From an uncultured Roseicyclus sp. (GTDB lineage Bacteria; Pseudomonadota; Alphaproteobacteria; Rhodobacterales; Rhodobacteraceae): a stretch of 64,000 nt of DNA. The stretch lies in contig CANMRT010000003.1 in assembly GCA_947500415.1 (NCBI GenBank), forward strand, positions 496,001 to 560,000, in the 5' to 3' direction. The position numbers were made by a program, and so were the translations under genes. Positions 1-7,476 of this stretch are shown here, in pieces; position 1 is the first letter of the stretch, and every line of letters starts with the position of its first letter. The notes beneath the pieces were generated by a model. It did not search any database. It saw nothing but the letters and a program-made list of their open reading frames with translations, and was not told where the DNA came from.

Positions 1-70
1 TCGCGTTAACGGGCGGGTTGTCGAGGGTGACGAAACCGGTCAGCCCATCGGCTTTCATGGTGATGCTCAT
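1..70 (-). CDS. Partial crotonase-family gene (enoyl-CoA hydratase or FadB-like), N-terminus only
   Basis: Only the first 23 codons lie in the window; the gene continues past the left edge. The peptide starts MSITMKADG and runs into VTLDNPPVNA, the usual opening of crotonase-fold enoyl-CoA hydratases/isomerases and of bifunctional hydratase/3-hydroxyacyl-CoA dehydrogenases. Its ATG overlaps the boxR stop codon (ATGA), so it is translationally coupled to the box operon and probably acts in beta-oxidation of the ring-opened product. Which subfamily it belongs to cannot be told from this fragment. Confidence 0.6.
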   Translation of the reverse strand, partial: MSITMKADGLTGFVTLDNPPVNA

Positions 71-963
71 GGGGTCTCCGGCGGCAGGAAGGCGTGGGTG
101 TCGATCAGATGTGTGAGGTCGGATAGCGATTCATCGACGGAGGCACCAGACGTGTCCAACAGGGCATCTGCGCGGGCATAATCGGCCTCACGCCCCGTCA
201 GGATCAGGCGCAATTGCGCCATGGCTTGTGGGTTACCATCCATGGGCCGCGTGTCGCCCTGGGCCTGCACGCGCGCCATATGTTCTTCCGGTGTGGCCTT
301 GATCCAGATCGTATGGAAACGCGCCAGAAGCGCCGCAAAGGTCTTGGCCTCATCCACGATACCGCCACCCACGGCGACAATCACTCTGTCCTGCTCCGCA
401 ACGATAGCGTCGAGCGCATCGGCCTCCAGCTGGCGATAGCCCTCAGGTCCGTAGAGCGCCATGATCTCGGCCACAGGCATTCCCCCCGCAGCCTCGATGG
501 CGCGGTTCAACTCGATGAACGGCACACCCTTCGCCTTGGCCAATGCGGCCCCAAGAGTGGATTTACCCGCGCCCCTTAGACCGATCAGGCAAATACGACC
601 CGCCTTCTCCACATCGCTTTGATGTAGCATGGCCTGCACGCGGGTCTGCGTTTCGGCATCCGCCCGCGCAAAGGCGGCGGCGATGCGGGCTGTGTCGGGG
701 CACAACATTTGGCGCGCCACCAAAGCCTCCATCGGCAAATCCAGCGCCGAGGCGACGCGGAGCAACAACCCGATGGAGATATTGCCTTCACCACCTTCCA
801 ACTGCGCCAGATAACGCGGCGAAACACCGGAGGCCTCAGACAGTAAACGCCGCGACATACCCTTGGCCGTCCGGGCCGCACGCACCCGGTCGCCCACCTG
901 CCGTTGCAGGGCGGTTATGGCGTCGTCAAACGCAACGGGCGGATGGCGGTCTTCGTGGGACAT
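67..963 (-). CDS. boxR: BoxR-type transcriptional regulator (XRE helix-turn-helix plus shikimate-kinase-like domain)
   Basis: 298 aa. An XRE-type helix-turn-helix lies at about residues 22-75, and a shikimate-kinase-like P-loop domain at about 120-290 with Walker A GLRGAGKST at 128-136. This two-domain layout is that of BzdR/BoxR, where benzoyl-CoA bound by the kinase-like domain relieves repression of benzoate genes. A longer reading frame begins 35 codons upstream, but that part lies inside the thioesterase gene; the ATG at 963, one base past the thioesterase stop, gives the family-like start. It is last but one in the visible box operon, so it is probably autoregulated. TGCA-containing sites before boxC are candidate targets. 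Confidence 0.9.
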   Translation of the reverse strand: MSHEDRHPPVAFDDAITALQRQVGDRVRAARTAKGMSRRLLSEASGVSPRYLAQLEGGEGNISIGLLLRVASALDLPMEALVARQMLCPDTARIAAAFARADAETQTRVQAMLHQSDVEKAGRICLIGLRGAGKSTLGAALAKAKGVPFIELNRAIEAAGGMPVAEIMALYGPEGYRQLEADALDAIVAEQDRVIVAVGGGIVDEAKTFAALLARFHTIWIKATPEEHMARVQAQGDTRPMDGNPQAMAQLRLILTGREADYARADALLDTSGASVDESLSDLTHLIDTHAFLPPETP

Positions 964-964
964 G

Positions 965-1396
965 TCAGGCCGGAATGTGCTGTTCGACAAGCGCGCGGAT
1001 GTCATCCGGCGCGGGTTGGGATTTGAATTGGTCGGCAATGATAAACACGCAGGTGAACGCGCCCTCAAAGCAGGTCACGCCATCCTGCACCCCGTCCACG
1101 CGGAAGGTGATCGACTTGGTGCCAAGCGCGGAAGGCCAGGTGTGGCAGCGCAGCATATGGCGCGGGGTGACGGGGCTTTTGAAATCCATCTCCATCCGTA
1201 CGAACGGCGTGCCGACGTTGCGATCCAGCTCCATCTCGAACCATCCAGCATCAGCATAATGCGCCACCCACCATGCGTTGATCGCATCCAGCGCGAACCA
1301 TGGCAGGCGCGCCGTATAGGCGATGCGCGCTGGGTCGCAATCGCCCCATGTGACGCGGATGTCGTGGGTAAACGCATTGTCGGGGCGCGGCGTCAT
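965..1396 (-). CDS. Acyl-CoA thioesterase, 4-hydroxybenzoyl-CoA thioesterase (hotdog) family
   Basis: 143 aa, full length for a single hotdog domain. The motif WGDCDPARIAY at residues 17-27 is the active-site signature of 4HBT-type thioesterases, with the catalytic Asp in the second GDCD position (D21). It probably hydrolyses an aromatic CoA ester, possibly releasing CoA from dead-end benzoyl-CoA analogues that would otherwise drain the CoA pool. The start directly abuts the flavodoxin stop codon and the end is one base from boxR, so it is cotranscribed with the box genes. The substrate is inferred from context only. Confidence 0.85.
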   Translation of the reverse strand: MTPRPDNAFTHDIRVTWGDCDPARIAYTARLPWFALDAINAWWVAHYADAGWFEMELDRNVGTPFVRMEMDFKSPVTPRHMLRCHTWPSALGTKSITFRVDGVQDGVTCFEGAFTCVFIIADQFKSQPAPDDIRALVEQHIPA

Positions 1397-1855
1397 CTAG
1401 GCGGCCTCAGCCTTGGCCAGACCCATGATTTCCTGCGCCCAAGGCACGGCAATGTCTTCAGGCAGATCGGGGGAAGACGCGTCGTGGATGCCGCGTTCAC
1501 CCACCATCTTAGCACCGCGCTCCACCAGCTTTTCCATCATGATCTTGGAGCCAAACGCAAAGGTCTCGGAAAACACCATGTCCCCCAACCCAAAGATCGC
1601 GAATTTCACGTGGGAAAGGTCGGGCTTCTCTGCCTCCATCTTGTCGTAGAAAGGTTGTGCGGCCATCGGCAGGTCGCCGTTGCCATAGGTCGAGGTCACG
1701 ACGAAATAGAACGTCTCTGCATCCAGATCAGCGGGGTCCACGTCGCCGAGCGATGTGATCGTACAGTCGAACCCGTCGCCCAGATCCTCCTCAATATCCT
1801 CGCACAGGATTTCGGCGGTGCTGGTCTCGGTTCCATAGAGAAAGTGGATCTTCAT
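1397..1855 (-). CDS. Flavodoxin-domain electron carrier of the box operon
   Basis: 152 aa. The N-terminus MKIHFLYGTETSTAE carries the FMN phosphate-binding loop (GTETSTAE, residues 8-15), and FVVTSTYGNGDLP and FGLGDMVF match the two flavin-stacking loops of flavodoxins. The ATG at 1855 is preceded by AAGGAAAAGCGCG, a good ribosome site; an upstream in-frame start would overlap boxB. It lies between boxB and the thioesterase, so it probably passes electrons to the BoxB di-iron epoxidase. No boxA reductase is visible in the window, although the operon runs on past the left edge. Confidence 0.85.
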   Translation of the reverse strand: MKIHFLYGTETSTAEILCEDIEEDLGDGFDCTITSLGDVDPADLDAETFYFVVTSTYGNGDLPMAAQPFYDKMEAEKPDLSHVKFAIFGLGDMVFSETFAFGSKIMMEKLVERGAKMVGERGIHDASSPDLPEDIAVPWAQEIMGLAKAEAA

Positions 1856-1874
1856 CGCGCTTTTCCTTTTCGCG

Positions 1875-1896
1875 GGGCGCGCCGCGAAGCGCGCCC
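1875..1896 (-). promoter_or_regulatory. GC-rich stem-loop in the boxB-flavodoxin gap
   Basis: Perfect 8-bp arms GGGCGCGC (1875-1882) and GCGCGCCC (1889-1896) with a 6-nt loop lie in the 49-nt gap. No T-run follows on the transcribed strand, so a terminator is unlikely. An mRNA-stabilising or processing hairpin between boxB and the flavodoxin ribosome site is more plausible. Confidence 0.55.
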
Positions 1897-1904
1897 GAAA
1901 GCCC

Positions 1905-3353
1905 TCAGGCCATGTGCAGTTTGACGTATTCGAAATCGCCGGGCTTGTTGTCGATGCCCTGCTTGGGCGGCGCAATCCAGCCTGCAAATTCGCCGGGCTC
2001 GTAGCACGGCACCATCAGCGACTGAATGTAGGCGCCGTCTTCCTTGGTCGGCAGCCATTTATCGACATTGGCGTCCCATTCCTTCTTGGAAATAAGCGCA
2101 CCCTCCGGGTTCGCCTTGATCGCGCTGAACACGCCGATCTGGCGGTGGAACGCCTGATCCGGCAGCTTCAATTCAAACTCGATGCCCGTACGCTGGATCG
2201 TCTTGTTCCAACGGCGCAGCCCACCGGACGCATCGCGGATATAATCATCGCGCAGGCGCATGTTGATCGCCGTCAGCGCAGGCACTTCCTTGTCGAAAAT
2301 CTTGCCGTCTTCCAAAACCTTCACCACGTAAGTCGCATCGGTCAGCTTGTGATCGTCATCAATCCGCTGCTCCATATAGCGGCCCTTGATGCCCGCGTTG
2401 AAGGCGTTGGCGGCGTTGGTCGACACCTCCTGCCCGAACAGATCAAGGCTGAGCGAATAATGCAGGTTCAGCTTCTTCTGGATCGTGGGTAGGTCTATCA
2501 CGCCCAGATCGCGCACACGCCCGATATCATAGGGGTCGCTGATGCCCGCCTCAGCCATCGCCTCGCAGGTGCGTTGCACGATACGGCTGACACCGGTTTC
2601 GCCCACAAACATGTGGTGCGCTTCCTCGGTCAGCATAAAGCGGCACGTCCGGCTGAGCGGGTCAAACCCCGATTGCGCCAGGGACTCCAGCTGCATCTTC
2701 CCGTCACGGTCGGTGAAGTAGGTAAACATGAAGAACGACAGCCAATCCGGCGTTTCCTCATTAAACGCCCCCAGCATCCGGGGCGCTTCATCGGACCCAC
2801 TCGACCGACGCAGCAAATCATCCGCCTCTTCCCGGCCATCCTTGCCGAAGTACTTCTGAAGCAGATAGACCATCGCCCACAAGTGACGGCCCTCTTCGAC
2901 GTTCACTTGAAATAGGTTGCGCATGTCATAGAGCGAGGGCGCAGTCAGACCAAGGAACCGCTGCTGCTCGACCGAACCTGGCTCCGTATCCCCCTGGATC
3001 ACGATCAAACGCTTCAGCATGTTGCGATATTCGCCCGGAACCTCCTGCCACGCGGGCTGACCGGCGTGCTCACCCATGGGGATCGTGCGCCCTTCAACCT
3101 CGGGCGCCAGAAGCACACCCCACCGATATTCCGGCATCTTCACGTAATCGAACTTGGCCCACCCCTTAGGGTCCACACTCACGGCGGTGCGCAGGTAGAC
3201 CATGCTCTCCTGGAAGTTCTGGGGGATCAGACGGTTCCACCAATCCAGGTAGCCGGGATGCCACTTCTCAAGCGCCTTCAGAACTTTGCGGTCCTGTGAA
3301 AGCCCCACATTATTCGGAATCTTCGTGTCGTATGAAATGTCGACTGCGGTCAT
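1905..3353 (-). CDS. boxB: Benzoyl-CoA 2,3-epoxidase subunit BoxB
   Basis: 482 aa, full length for BoxB, the di-iron oxygenase component that epoxidises benzoyl-CoA at the 2,3-position (EC 1.14.13.208). Carboxylate/histidine clusters fit for iron binding are seen at residues 153-157 (EEGRH) and 242-247 (TEEAHH). The opening segment with WHPGYLDWWN and NFQESMVYLRTAVSV is typical of BoxB. A ribosome site GGAG sits 7 nt before the ATG. It lies downstream of boxC with a 58-nt gap that holds two stem-loops. Electrons normally come from BoxA; here the adjacent flavodoxin is the only visible candidate. Confidence 0.95.
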   Translation of the reverse strand: MTAVDISYDTKIPNNVGLSQDRKVLKALEKWHPGYLDWWNRLIPQNFQESMVYLRTAVSVDPKGWAKFDYVKMPEYRWGVLLAPEVEGRTIPMGEHAGQPAWQEVPGEYRNMLKRLIVIQGDTEPGSVEQQRFLGLTAPSLYDMRNLFQVNVEEGRHLWAMVYLLQKYFGKDGREEADDLLRRSSGSDEAPRMLGAFNEETPDWLSFFMFTYFTDRDGKMQLESLAQSGFDPLSRTCRFMLTEEAHHMFVGETGVSRIVQRTCEAMAEAGISDPYDIGRVRDLGVIDLPTIQKKLNLHYSLSLDLFGQEVSTNAANAFNAGIKGRYMEQRIDDDHKLTDATYVVKVLEDGKIFDKEVPALTAINMRLRDDYIRDASGGLRRWNKTIQRTGIEFELKLPDQAFHRQIGVFSAIKANPEGALISKKEWDANVDKWLPTKEDGAYIQSLMVPCYEPGEFAGWIAPPKQGIDNKPGDFEYVKLHMA

Positions 3354-3363
3354 ATCTTGCTCC

Positions 3364-3408
3364 CAAATCTTGTAAAAGATTTGAACAGGCCAAGCTTTTC
3401 AGAAAGCT
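3364..3408 (-). promoter_or_regulatory. Two stem-loops between boxC and boxB
   Basis: The first has 8-bp perfect arms CAAATCTT (3364-3371) and AAGATTTG (3376-3383) around a GTAA loop, ending just upstream of the boxB ribosome site. The second, AGCTTT (3393-3398) and AAAGCT (3403-3408), sits right behind the boxC stop. Both are AT-rich and lack a following T-run on the minus strand, so differential mRNA stability or attenuation is more likely than full termination. Confidence 0.5.
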
Positions 3409-3411
3409 CGG

Positions 3412-5070
3412 TTACACCCGTTCCATGTTGTAATCGCCCCGGATGCCCGAGCCGTAGCGTTGCAGCGCGCCGGTTTCGCCAACCGCATTTGGCCGGTTGA
3501 AAATCCAGTTCTGCCACGCTGTCAGACGCCCGAAGATGCGTGTCTCCATCGTCTCCGGCCCCGCAAAACGCAGGTTCGCCTCCATCCCGGTCATCGCGTC
3601 GGGCGAGAAGCTTGCACGTTCTTCAAGGATGATACGGATCTCATCCTCCCAATCGATATCGTCCATGATCATCGTTATAAGGCCATGCTCTTCAGCCTCT
3701 TCGGCTTCAAGAGGATTGCCGATCTCGTCCCGCATGGCCTCGACCGCCTCCGGCGTTGCCAAGAACCGCGTTTGCAGGCGCGTCAGGTCGTTGCCCATCG
3801 GATAGGTGCCAAAATTGTCAGGCGTCAGCGTGATCGCGGCCATCGGGCGATTGTCGCCCTCAAACTCATCTTCCATCATGTAGCTGCGGTCAGCGGCCCA
3901 GATCAGCTCGGCCAGCACGCCCGCGAAACAGCTGCCATGTTCAACCAGCGTGACCAGCGAACGCGAGGTCACGTCCAGCCGCTTCAATGTGCGCTTCCAG
4001 TAGTGGCGGATTTCATTGGCCAGCCAGTGATCGGCATTGTCCCGCAGCACCGCTTCATGGGCCGCCACTGCCGCCGGGTCGCCCTGCGTTCGCAGCGTCC
4101 ACAGCCCGCATTCCATCTCGTTCAGGCGCAGATGCAGGATCGCATCTTCGAATTCACGCGCCAGCCGCAGCATGTAGCCCTGATCGCCCTGCGCCTGCAC
4201 GGCATCCATATCAGTAGGAGCGTCGCCCTCTGGCCCGCTCAGCGTGATCGTCACGGTTCGGGCCACGCGATCGACCTGCACTTCAACAAGCGAATAGGAC
4301 AGCGACCCATCCTCTGCGACCGTCTTTTGCAGCGGCCCAAGCGCGATCCCCTTGGCGTCCGGCTTATCGCTCGCCGCCGCGAATTCTGCCGCGCGTTCAG
4401 CCACGGCCTCATCAAACCGGCTGTTCGGCACGGCCTCATCCACCAGCCGCCAATCCACGGCGCGCTTCCCCTTCACGCCTTCTTCCGTCGCGCAGAACAC
4501 ATCGGCCAGATCGCGGCGGACCTTGCGCTTGTCGGTCACGCGGGTCAGCCCGCCGGTCCCGGGAAGCACTGCCAAAAGCGGCACCTCAGGCAGCGAAACG
4601 GAAGATGTCGCATCATCCACCAGCATCAAGTGATTGCACGCCAGCGCCAGCTCGTACCCTCCGCCAGCGCAGGCCCCCTTGATCGCGGCGACGTATTTCT
4701 GGCCGCTCTCGGCCTCCGCCGCCTCATAGGAGTTTCGCGTCTCATTGGTGAATTTGCAGAAGTTCACCTTGTGGGAATGCGCCGCCCCGCCGAGCATCCT
4801 GATATTCGCCCCCGCGCAGAACACCTTGTCCTTGCCCGATTGCATAACGACGACCTTCACCTCCGGGTGCTCAAAACGCATCCGCTGAACGATGTCATTC
4901 AACTCGATATCCACGCCCAGATCATAGGAGTTCAGCTTGAGCTCATAGCCGTCGAACAAACCGCCGGTCTCATCGACATCCATGGTCAGCGTCGCAACGG
5001 CGCCGTCATATGCCACACGCCAATGGCGATATTTCGAAGGATCGGTCTGAAAGTCGATGACCTTGGACAT
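3412..5070 (-). CDS. boxC: 2,3-epoxybenzoyl-CoA dihydrolase BoxC
   Basis: 552 aa, full length for BoxC, the crotonase-superfamily enzyme that hydrolytically opens the epoxybenzoyl-CoA ring and releases formate (EC 4.1.2.44). The N-terminal half shows the CoA-binding and oxyanion-hole segments FCAGANIRMLGG and KGACAGGGYELALACNH; the second half is a further crotonase-like region. The ATG at 5070 has a strong site (AGGAGAGCTTC). It is the first gene after a roughly 100-nt gap rich in inverted repeats and TGCA motifs, which makes this the likely BoxR-controlled promoter for boxC, boxB and the downstream genes. Confidence 0.95.
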   Translation of the reverse strand: MSKVIDFQTDPSKYRHWRVAYDGAVATLTMDVDETGGLFDGYELKLNSYDLGVDIELNDIVQRMRFEHPEVKVVVMQSGKDKVFCAGANIRMLGGAAHSHKVNFCKFTNETRNSYEAAEAESGQKYVAAIKGACAGGGYELALACNHLMLVDDATSSVSLPEVPLLAVLPGTGGLTRVTDKRKVRRDLADVFCATEEGVKGKRAVDWRLVDEAVPNSRFDEAVAERAAEFAAASDKPDAKGIALGPLQKTVAEDGSLSYSLVEVQVDRVARTVTITLSGPEGDAPTDMDAVQAQGDQGYMLRLAREFEDAILHLRLNEMECGLWTLRTQGDPAAVAAHEAVLRDNADHWLANEIRHYWKRTLKRLDVTSRSLVTLVEHGSCFAGVLAELIWAADRSYMMEDEFEGDNRPMAAITLTPDNFGTYPMGNDLTRLQTRFLATPEAVEAMRDEIGNPLEAEEAEEHGLITMIMDDIDWEDEIRIILEERASFSPDAMTGMEANLRFAGPETMETRIFGRLTAWQNWIFNRPNAVGETGALQRYGSGIRGDYNMERV

Positions 5071-5090
5071 GAAGCTCTCCTGATGCGCTT

Positions 5091-5187
5091 ATGCAGAATA
5101 GCGCCGCAGTCGCTCAATTCAAGCGCGATAATGCACTATTCTAGAACATTATCGGCCATTGTATTGTGAGTTATGCATTTTCTTGCA
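5091..5187 (-). promoter_or_regulatory. Putative BoxR operator region before boxC (TGCA motifs and inverted repeat)
   Basis: ATGCA occurs at 5091, 5131 and 5173, spaced 40 and 42 nt (about four helical turns). Another TGCA at 5184 lies 6 nt after the TGCA at 5174. An inverted repeat CGATAATG (5126-5133) and CATTATCG (5147-5154) surrounds one copy. BzdR/BoxR operators are known to contain TGCA repeats within longer palindromes, so this is a reasonable operator candidate. The last two copies lie in the 3' end of the hydrolase gene. Confidence 0.5.
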
Positions 5188-5953
5188 AAAATCGAGCGAC
5201 TCGAGCCAATGTCACCTCCGGCTGCTCCAGATGCGGCACATGCTGGCAATCCTCCAGAATCACAGCCTCCGCCCCCGCAACCCGCCCCGTCACAGCCTCG
5301 ATCTGCGCCAGCGTCCCGTATTGATCCTGCCGCCCCTGAATCGCCAAGACAGGACACGTGATCCCATCCAGCACATCCTCCACGTTCCAATCCCGAAACC
5401 CAGGATCGAGCCACGCATCCGCCCACCCCCGAAACGTCGCCTGAGCATCGCTGTGATACTTCCCCATCCGCGCGCCCATGTCTGAGGTCCGAAACACCTC
5501 CTCCGCCCGCGCAATCTCGGCCAGCCCCATCTCTTCCGTGAAGAAATGCGGCGCCATCAATACCGCTGCGAGGAGGGGCGGCGCCCCGAGGAGCGCGTGA
5601 CGCCCCGCATAGATCGCCGCAATCGTCGCCCCATCGGAATGGCCCACCAGAACGGGCTGCGTGACCCCGAACGCGTCGAGAACCTGCGGCAGAACCTCCA
5701 CTGCCTCCGCAGTCATCCAGTCCAACGAGCGTGGCAGATCATCCGGATCGGATGCCCCATACCCCGCCCGCGAATAGGCCATCACCGGCCAACCCAAAGC
5801 CTCGTGCAACCGCTGCGGAAAGTCCCGCCACAGTGCCACACAGCCCAACCCTTCATGCAGCAAAACAACGGCCCGACCATCGGAGGGCACATCCCCCCAG
5901 CAGCGGCATTCCAACCGCTTGCCTGAGGCCTCGGCGAACCCCGAGCCCCACAT
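5171..5953 (-). CDS. Alpha/beta-fold hydrolase linked to benzoate-CoA ligase
   Basis: 260 aa from the ATG at 5953, which overlaps the ligase stop codon as TGATG. A longer frame starting at 6040 would run back into the ligase. It has the alpha/beta-hydrolase nucleophile elbow GHSDGA, an oxyanion segment LLHEGLG after strand 3, and a C-terminal His in CQHVPHLEQP. Hydrolases of this type often sit in aromatic gene sets and may cleave an ester or thioester, but the substrate here is not known. It is the last gene before the boxC promoter gap. Confidence 0.8.
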   Translation of the reverse strand: MWGSGFAEASGKRLECRCWGDVPSDGRAVVLLHEGLGCVALWRDFPQRLHEALGWPVMAYSRAGYGASDPDDLPRSLDWMTAEAVEVLPQVLDAFGVTQPVLVGHSDGATIAAIYAGRHALLGAPPLLAAVLMAPHFFTEEMGLAEIARAEEVFRTSDMGARMGKYHSDAQATFRGWADAWLDPGFRDWNVEDVLDGITCPVLAIQGRQDQYGTLAQIEAVTGRVAGAEAVILEDCQHVPHLEQPEVTLARVARFLQENA

Positions 5954-7464
5954 CACCCGCGCAGGCGGAAACGCTGGATCTTGCCCGTCGCCGTCTTCGG
6001 CAGATCGTCTACGTAGTCCACCCATCGCGGGTATTTCCACATGCCGATCTTATCCTTCACGAAGTCCTTGAGGGTTTCTGCATCCGGGGCCTCAGCACCG
6101 TCTTTCAAGACCACGAAAGCCGCAGGCTTGTCCAAGTCGGAGTCATCCTTCCGCGCCACAACCGCTGCCTCCAGTACCGCAGGGTGATCTATCAAAGCGC
6201 TCTCCACCTCGAACGGGCTGACCCAGATGCCAGAGACCTTGAACATGTCATCCGTCCGACCGCAGTACACAAAGCGCCCGTCGCGGTGTTCATACTTGTC
6301 CCCGGTCCGTGTCCACGCGCCTTCAAAGGTCGACTGTGATTTCTCGCGGCGGTTCCAATACCCCTCCGCACTCGACGGGCCGCGCACCAACAGCTCGCCG
6401 ACTTCGCCATCCGCAACATCCGCGTCTTGCTCATCGACCAGACGGACCTCATAGCCCGGTACTGCAATGCCACTGGTGCCGTAGATACAATCGCCGGGCC
6501 GGTTCGACAGGAAGATGTGCAGCATCTCGGTTGACCCCACACCGTCCACGATCTCGGTTCCCGTCAACCTCTGCCACCCCTCGCCCACCTCGCGCGGCAA
6601 GGCCTCCCCGGCTGAGGTGCACAGACGCAACGCATGGTCAGGCTGCTCTGGCGCGCCCTGCACCATCGCTGCGAACAGCGTCGGCACGGCACATAGGATC
6701 GTTGGCCGTTTCTTCGCCATGATCCCGAAGACCGCATCGGGAGTGGGCCGCCCGCCGAACAGGATCGTCGTGGCCCCGGCCGACATCGGAAACGACATCC
6801 CGTTCCCCAGTCCGTAGGCAAAGAACAGCTTCGCGACCGAATAAACCGTGTCGCCCTCCCGTATCCCCAGCACCTGATCGCCGAACGTATCGCAGGTCGC
6901 TTTCAAAGACCCATGGACATGCCGCACGCCCTTCGGCTGGCCCGTCGAGCCCGAAGAATAGAGCCAGAACGCCAGTTCATCATCATGGGCCTCGACCGTT
7001 TCCACTGGTTCCGCCCCATCGATGAAATCGCGGTAGCTTTCGGTCATCTCCGGCGCATCACCGATCACCAAAATCGCACGCAGGGATGTATTGTTACGGG
7101 TGGCGGGCTCCACCACGTCCCACATCTCTTCACTCACCACCAGGATCGACGCGCGGCTGTCTGTCAGGATCGTCTCGTAGACATCCGCCGACAGCAATGT
7201 GTTCAACGGCACCGGGATCGCGCCTGCTTTCAGGCTGCCCCAAAAGATCACCGGAAACTCGATCTGGTCCCGCACGATCATCGCCACACGCTCTTCGCGC
7301 CGCACGCCGTGCCGATAAAGCGCGCCCGCGAACCGGGCCGTGTGGTCGTTGAGTTCAGCGTAGGTCAGCGACCGCTGGCGCCCATCCGCCTCAATGAACG
7401 CCGTCTTGTCGCCCCGCCCCTCGGCCATGTGACGATCCACAAAATAACTTGCCGCATTCGCCAT
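5953..7464 (-). CDS. bclA: Benzoate-CoA ligase
   Basis: 503 aa member of the ANL adenylating superfamily, similar in length and motifs to benzoate-CoA ligases (EC 6.2.1.25). The AMP/ATP signature YSSGSTGQPKGV lies at residues 169-180; YWNRREKS and RTGDKYEHRDGRFVYCGR represent the hinge, and the catalytic Lys is in TATGKIQRFRL near the C-terminus. It activates benzoate to benzoyl-CoA with ATP and CoA, feeding BoxB and BoxC. It is coupled to the downstream hydrolase, and a 12-nt gap separates it from the thiolase upstream. Confidence 0.9.
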   Translation of the reverse strand: MANAASYFVDRHMAEGRGDKTAFIEADGRQRSLTYAELNDHTARFAGALYRHGVRREERVAMIVRDQIEFPVIFWGSLKAGAIPVPLNTLLSADVYETILTDSRASILVVSEEMWDVVEPATRNNTSLRAILVIGDAPEMTESYRDFIDGAEPVETVEAHDDELAFWLYSSGSTGQPKGVRHVHGSLKATCDTFGDQVLGIREGDTVYSVAKLFFAYGLGNGMSFPMSAGATTILFGGRPTPDAVFGIMAKKRPTILCAVPTLFAAMVQGAPEQPDHALRLCTSAGEALPREVGEGWQRLTGTEIVDGVGSTEMLHIFLSNRPGDCIYGTSGIAVPGYEVRLVDEQDADVADGEVGELLVRGPSSAEGYWNRREKSQSTFEGAWTRTGDKYEHRDGRFVYCGRTDDMFKVSGIWVSPFEVESALIDHPAVLEAAVVARKDDSDLDKPAAFVVLKDGAEAPDAETLKDFVKDKIGMWKYPRWVDYVDDLPKTATGKIQRFRLRG

Positions 7465-7476
7465 TCGTCTCTCCCT

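Noticed and set aside
5126-5154. Inverted repeat as a terminator for the hydrolase gene
   Set aside because: AT-rich arms with a 13-nt centre and no T-run; an operator is the better explanation.
3460-5169. 569-aa open frame antisense to boxC
   Set aside because: Composition is typical of a shadow frame and boxC on the other strand is complete and conserved.
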